This document shows positions 4,837 to 8,138 of a stretch of DNA of 8,138 nt, piece by piece. The notes beneath the pieces were generated by a model. The model searched no databases, was not told the DNA's origin, and saw only the letters and a program-made list of their open reading frames with translations. The stretch's first letter is position 1. The number at the start of each line of letters is the position of its first letter. A program made the position numbers and the translations under genes. This DNA comes from Candidatus Delongbacteria bacterium (lineage in GTDB: Bacteria; UBA4055): assembly GCA_028702975.1 (NCBI GenBank), contig JAQVNT010000066.1, forward strand, positions 1 through 8,138. The letters run 5' to 3'.

Positions 4837-4866
4837 AAAAAAGGTCTCATTAAAGAGGCCTTTTTT
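4837..4866 (+). terminator. Rho-independent terminator, cassette 3
   Basis: A 12-bp stem (AAAAAAGGTCTC at 4837-4848 with GAGGCCTTTTTT at 4855-4866, one G-U pair) closes an ATTAAA loop and includes a T-tract. It serves the small gene and probably the cysteine synthase gene, which has no terminator of its own. Confidence 0.92.
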
Positions 4867-4879
4867 AATTAGTAAAGAT

Positions 4880-4909
4880 TTGACAAAGAACTTGGATAAA
4901 GGTTATATT
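4880..4909 (+). promoter_or_regulatory. Promoter of exporter operon
   Basis: TTGACA (4880-4885) is a perfect -35. TATATT (4904-4909) follows after 18 bp, or TTATAT after 17. The -10 continues as TATATTTG (4904-4911), again fitting TAnnTTTG. A start near 4916 leaves a short leader before the SD AGAGGTGAT (4931-4939). Confidence 0.75.
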
Positions 4910-4939
4910 TGTTTTAATATAATCATTTAAAGAGGTGAT

Positions 4940-5878
4940 ATGGAAAATACGATAGAGATTAGGAACGTGACAAAGAAATTCGGGGATTTTACCGCCGTTA
5001 ACGATCTTACGCTGAATGTGCCGAAAGGAAGCATTTACGGCTTTATAGGTCCTAACGGATCAGGAAAGACTACTACTTTACGAATGCTTATGAACATTAT
5101 CTATCAGGATACGGGAGAAATAAATATTTTCGGTGAAAAGTACAATCAGACTTTTAAGGACAGGATCGGTTATCTGCCTGAAGAGCGCGGTCTGTACAAG
5201 AGCATGAAAGTAAAAGAAATTCTCAATTTTTTCGGAAGGCTCAAGAACGGTAAGAACATAAATACCGAAGCTGACAAATGGCTCAAAAAGCTTGACCTTT
5301 ACGACTGGAGAGATGAAAAGATAGAGACGCTCAGCAAAGGTATGGGTCAGAAGATACAGTTCATAGCATCAGTGATCTCAAATCCTGAACTTGTAATCTT
5401 AGACGAGCCTTTTTCTGGACTCGATCCGGTTAACAGGGATGCCATGAAGGATGCCGTACTGGATCTCAAGAAGATCGGAAAGACCGTAATATTCAGCACT
5501 CACGATATGGACATCGCGGAAAAGATGTGCGATTATGTGTTTATGATCTATAAAGGTAAAAAAGTACTGGACGGTACGCTCGATTCGATAAAGGACATCT
5601 ACGGAACGGATATTATCAAAATTATGTCCGAGGGCGGCGCAGCTGTACTCAACGATGTCAGAAATGAGGTCAAAGGAATTGAGAACATAAACGACTACGG
5701 CCATGTTCAGGAGATAAGAATAGAAAAAACCTGCGACCCGCAGGATGTATTGAGATCGCTGGTATCAAAGACTTCAGTAACGAAATTCGAGATATCGAAG
5801 CCGTCGCTGCATGATATTTTCGTCCGTATCGCAAAGCCGGTCGCGGAAGACGGAGGGGAGGTGAAAAATGTTGGATAA
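4940..5878 (+). CDS. ABC-2 exporter ATP-binding protein (NatA-like)
   Basis: The 312-residue cytoplasmic ATPase would power the permease encoded next. Walker A is GPNGSGKT (37-44), the Q-loop region is YLPEERGLY (78-86) with Glu in place of Gln, as is common in NatA-type proteins, the signature is LSKGM (131-135), Walker B is LVILDEP (151-157) with Glu156, and the switch His is 188. A C-terminal domain (about 215-300) ending SLHDIFVRIA resembles the DUF4162 tail of sodium- or drug-export ATPases. Length fits that group. The SD AGGTGAT runs directly into the ATG. The last 11 bases overlap the permease gene, so translation is probably coupled. The substrate is unknown; NatA-like similarity alone does not show sodium export. 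Confidence 0.92.
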   Translation: MENTIEIRNVTKKFGDFTAVNDLTLNVPKGSIYGFIGPNGSGKTTTLRMLMNIIYQDTGEINIFGEKYNQTFKDRIGYLPEERGLYKSMKVKEILNFFGRLKNGKNINTEADKWLKKLDLYDWRDEKIETLSKGMGQKIQFIASVISNPELVILDEPFSGLDPVNRDAMKDAVLDLKKIGKTVIFSTHDMDIAEKMCDYVFMIYKGKKVLDGTLDSIKDIYGTDIIKIMSEGGAAVLNDVRNEVKGIENINDYGHVQEIRIEKTCDPQDVLRSLVSKTSVTKFEISKPSLHDIFVRIAKPVAEDGGEVKNVG

Positions 5879-7211
5879 AATAATGACGATTACAGCCCGT
5901 GAATACAAAGCGACGGTAAAAACAAAAACCTTCCTCGTTTCGATGATACTTGTGCCTGTCATGATGTTCGCGGGTATTATTATAATGAAACTTTTCGAGG
6001 ACAATGTTGACACTAACGATAAAAACATTACGATAATCGACAGATCCGGAGTTGTGGCTGAGCGCCTGGTAGCTATAGCCGGGGAGCGGAATAAGAATGA
6101 AGTGTATGAAAAAAAGGATGATGGCGAACTTAAGAAAGTAAGGCCGAAATATATTTTCAACATTGTCGAACCGGATGATTCAGAGCCTGACAAACAGAGA
6201 TATGAACTGTCGGAGAAAGTCTGGAAAAAACATATTTTCTCGTTCGTGGAGATAGGTAAGAACGTGCTTCATCCCGTCGTTTCTGCGGACGAAGGCGATT
6301 TCAGCAGCGTGATCAGATATTACGCTGAAGGAGCAGCTCTGGATGACATCAGGAGGTGGCTTGGCAATCCGCTTAATAATGAGATCAGGCAGATGAGGAT
6401 GAAGGAAGCCGGTATCGATCCCGCTCAGGTCACAGAACTGATGCGCTGGGTATCGGTGAACGGAATGGGACTATATTCCGTCGATCCGCAGACTGGAGAG
6501 TATATCGAAGCGAGGGAGAGCAGCGAGGGAGAGGCTATTCTTGCCCCCATGGCGATGATGATGATAATGTTCATCCTTTCTATTCTGGGAGCCCAGCCGC
6601 TTTTGAACTCTACGATGGAGGAAAAGAGCCAGAAAATATCTGAAGTCATACTCGGTTCCTGCTCAACTTTTGATTTCATGATGGGCAAGATCATGGGCGG
6701 GGTTGGAGCTTCGCTCTCGGCGGCGCTCGTCTATGTCGGAGGCGGAGTTATCGCTCTGAGATATATGGGCAGAAGCGATCTGATCCCTCTGGAACTCATA
6801 CCGTGGTTCTTTGCATACGCTACGCTGCTTATCACCATGATGGGAGCGATAATGGCTGCGCTCGGTTCGACCTGCAGTACCGCCAAGGAAGCTCAAAGTC
6901 TGGCGTTCCCGGGCATGATTCCAATGATAGTTCCGATGATGATATGGTTTTTGATCGTAAGAGAGCCTTTGAGCAACTTTTCCGTCATAACCTCGCTGAT
7001 CCCGCCGTTGACCCCGATGCTCATGCTTTTAAGGCAGAGCACTCCTTATCATATTCCGGCATGGCAGCCATGGACGGGACTTTTCGGAGTAATACTTTTC
7101 ACTTTATTCTCGGTATGGGCATCGGCAAGGATCTTCAGGATAGGAATACTATCGTCAGGAAAAGCTCCTAAGATCGGTACCATAATCAAATGGGTATTCA
7201 GGAACGATTAG
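5868..7211 (+). CDS. ABC-2 type exporter permease (NatB-like)
   Basis: This 447-residue integral membrane partner of the preceding ATPase has the ABC-2 layout. One N-terminal helix (about 22-42) is followed by a large extracytoplasmic region (about 43-223), then five helices near 224-244, 277-297, 311-333, 345-365 and 404-424. The stretch LLNSTMEEKSQKISEVILGS (245-264), after the second helix, is the conserved coupling segment of NatB-type permeases. The start is chosen by the strong SD GGAGGGGAGGTG (5852-5863) and the 11-bp overlap with the upstream gene. The second helix is unusually methionine-rich (APMAMMMIMF, 226-235). The substrate is not deducible. Confidence 0.9.
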   Translation: MLDKIMTITAREYKATVKTKTFLVSMILVPVMMFAGIIIMKLFEDNVDTNDKNITIIDRSGVVAERLVAIAGERNKNEVYEKKDDGELKKVRPKYIFNIVEPDDSEPDKQRYELSEKVWKKHIFSFVEIGKNVLHPVVSADEGDFSSVIRYYAEGAALDDIRRWLGNPLNNEIRQMRMKEAGIDPAQVTELMRWVSVNGMGLYSVDPQTGEYIEARESSEGEAILAPMAMMMIMFILSILGAQPLLNSTMEEKSQKISEVILGSCSTFDFMMGKIMGGVGASLSAALVYVGGGVIALRYMGRSDLIPLELIPWFFAYATLLITMMGAIMAALGSTCSTAKEAQSLAFPGMIPMIVPMMIWFLIVREPLSNFSVITSLIPPLTPMLMLLRQSTPYHIPAWQPWTGLFGVILFTLFSVWASARIFRIGILSSGKAPKIGTIIKWVFRND

Positions 7212-7231
7212 TAGTAAAAATAAGGAAATTA

Positions 7232-7804
7232 ATGCCGAGTGTAAAAAAATTATTAAACGAAGTTTATAAACTGAATCCTGAAACGAATTCATATATTTTT
7301 GAAATCAGGCTTAATCATTATACCGACATATTTAATGAACTTGACCCTTCACCCTTAAAAAGGAGGGATCTTGATCAGGATTTTATCAGTTACATGGAAG
7401 ACAGCTCACTGGATATTCCGATAAAATATAATATTGAGCTTCATTTTCTTATTCCGGAGAATATAAAAGATGAAAAAAAGGAAGAAAGAATAAAAGCCGG
7501 GATAAGTACATTCTATAATTTTAATACTTTGTACATAATGCGTGAATTATCAAGATTGTACAGAGAAGCAGCTCTTTTCTTTGTGATTTCGTTAGGCTCT
7601 CTGTTTACCTCTTTTTTCATATCGTCTTTTCCTGAGCATAACTATTTTTTTAAAATAATCGTTGAAGGTTTCAACATCGGAGGTTGGGTGTTTTTATGGG
7701 AAGCAATAAATATTCTGATATTCAAGGCAAGAAAATATAGATTGGAAATTAAAAGATATAAAAGGTTACATGACGCCGAAATAGTATTCCATAGCAATGA
7801 TTAA
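7232..7804 (+). CDS. Conserved two-TM protein with DPSP..RDLD motif
   Basis: The 190-residue product has a soluble N-terminal part and two hydrophobic helices near 112-132 and 139-164. The motif DPSPLKRRDLD (38-48) and the end region GGWVFLWEAINILIF (150-164), followed by a basic YRLEIKRYKRL tail, match my memory of an uncharacterised bacterial family with the same hallmarks; no function is established that I know of. The ATG at 7232 is preferred because AAGGA (7222-7226) lies five bases upstream and it leaves a 20-bp gap to the permease gene. An in-frame ATG at 7190 would add 14 residues and overlap the permease by 22 bp with a poor SD. Both ends of the protein should face the same side of the membrane. 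The gene lies in the exporter operon, 16 bp before the flavoprotein. Confidence 0.78.
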   Translation: MPSVKKLLNEVYKLNPETNSYIFEIRLNHYTDIFNELDPSPLKRRDLDQDFISYMEDSSLDIPIKYNIELHFLIPENIKDEKKEERIKAGISTFYNFNTLYIMRELSRLYREAALFFVISLGSLFTSFFISSFPEHNYFFKIIVEGFNIGGWVFLWEAINILIFKARKYRLEIKRYKRLHDAEIVFHSND

Positions 7805-7820
7805 AGGATTATAAAGCAGA

Positions 7821-8138
7821 ATGAAGATCGCAATAATAGGCGGAGGGGCAGCAGGATTTTTTTCGGCTATAGCAGCGAAAGAAAACTTTCCGAATTCGGA
7901 AGTCACAATACTTGAAAGATCGGACAAACTTCTGTCAAAGGTCAAGATATCGGGCGGAGGCAGGTGCAATGTCACCAACGGATGCAGCTCGATTGATGAG
8001 TTGTGCGAAGCGTATCCGAGAGGCGGAAAGAGTTTAAAAAAAATGTTCTATACTTTCAGCAATAAAGATGCAACACAATGGTTCGGAGCCAGAGGAGTTC
8101 CACTGGTTACTCAGGGAGATAATTGTGTATTTCCCGAG
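7821..8138 (+). CDS. HI0933/YhiN-type flavoprotein, 5' part
   Basis: The first 106 codons are present and the frame is open at the window edge; family members are about 400 residues. The FAD-binding Rossmann motif is IIGGGAAGFFSA (5-16), with an acidic residue closing the second strand (LER, 31-33). The family hallmark KISGGGRCNVTN spans 42-53. YPRGGKSL and WFGARGVPL follow as expected for this NAD(P)/FAD-dependent oxidoreductase group, which also includes BaiN-like enzymes. The physiological substrate is unknown for most members. The SD is weak: AAAGGA (7803-7808) lies about 12 bases before the ATG and overlaps the upstream stop, suggesting coupling within the operon. Confidence 0.9.
   Translation, partial: MKIAIIGGGAAGFFSAIAAKENFPNSEVTILERSDKLLSKVKISGGGRCNVTNGCSSIDELCEAYPRGGKSLKKMFYTFSNKDATQWFGARGVPLVTQGDNCVFPE

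Larger units (their letters stand above)
4584..4866 (+). repeat. Cassette copy 3 (with small ORF)
   Basis: This copy has the same order as copy 2: half-site-like AGCATCTC (4584-4591), box (4605-4618), promoter, dyad, SD, 41-codon ORF, one CTCCTCA and terminator. The ungapped similarity starts inside the TAG stop codon of the cysteine synthase gene (4583-4585). The cassette thus abuts that gene with no free spacer. The promoter is the strongest of the three. Confidence 0.82.

Noticed and set aside
3180..4866. Insertion sequence or MITE made of cassettes 2 and 3
   Set aside because: No terminal inverted repeats, target duplications or transposase were found; the similarity follows functional transcription elements instead.
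6803..7171. 122-codon + strand frame inside the permease gene
   Set aside because: Out-of-frame shadow of TM-encoding sequence that is conserved in the permease frame.

Overview
The window reads as part of a bacterial chromosome: AT-rich, densely coded, and with every confident gene on the + strand. Start codons usually follow strong purine-rich Shine-Dalgarno (SD) sequences, and several promoters are close to the sigma-70 consensus. The partial flavoprotein at the right end and two TAnnTTTG-type -10 regions vaguely recall the Bacteroidota/FCB group. The strong SDs are atypical for Bacteroidota itself, so I do not place the organism further.

Layout, left to right. (1) 4-147: an ORF-less copy of a repeated transcription cassette. 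(2) 237-1265: an APH/SrkA-like small-molecule kinase behind a perfect TTGACA-17-TATAAT promoter. (3) 1266-1548: a long leader with a candidate promoter, a 9-codon leader peptide, an 18-bp perfect palindrome and a possible SD-sequestering helix. (4) 1549-3141: an ABC-F ATPase. (5) 3180-3461: cassette copy 2, with a 36-aa small protein. (6) 3692-4585: a CysM/CysK-type cysteine synthase with its own promoter and a long leader. (7) 4584-4866: cassette copy 3, with a 41-aa paralogue. (8) 4940 to the right edge: a tight apparent operon of an ABC-2 exporter ATPase, its permease, a two-TM conserved protein of unknown function and the start of an HI0933/YhiN-type flavoprotein, which runs off the window.

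The most interesting element is the three-copy cassette. All three copies share about 70 bp of ungapped upstream DNA. This contains a fixed box, TGCATTTCGTCGGA, exactly 6 bp before a TTTGAN-17-TAnnTT promoter. All three end with one or two CTCCTCA motifs just before a strong Rho-independent terminator. Copies 2 and 3 also carry an operator-like dyad, a strong SD and a small ORF. The two ORFs differ by synonymous and conservative changes, which argues for a real selected protein. Copy 1 has lost the leader and nearly all of the ORF but keeps the promoter, the doubled CTCCTCA and a perfect GAAA-capped terminator. It would make an RNA of about 70 nt with two anti-SD-like sequences. I propose a family of small RNAs, two of them possibly dual-function (RNA plus small protein), whose terminators also close the upstream genes. 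This is inference from sequence alone.

The genes do not form one obvious pathway. The cassettes separate independent transcription units (kinase, ABC-F, cysteine synthase, exporter operon) and may be local regulators or simply repeated residents of intergenic space.
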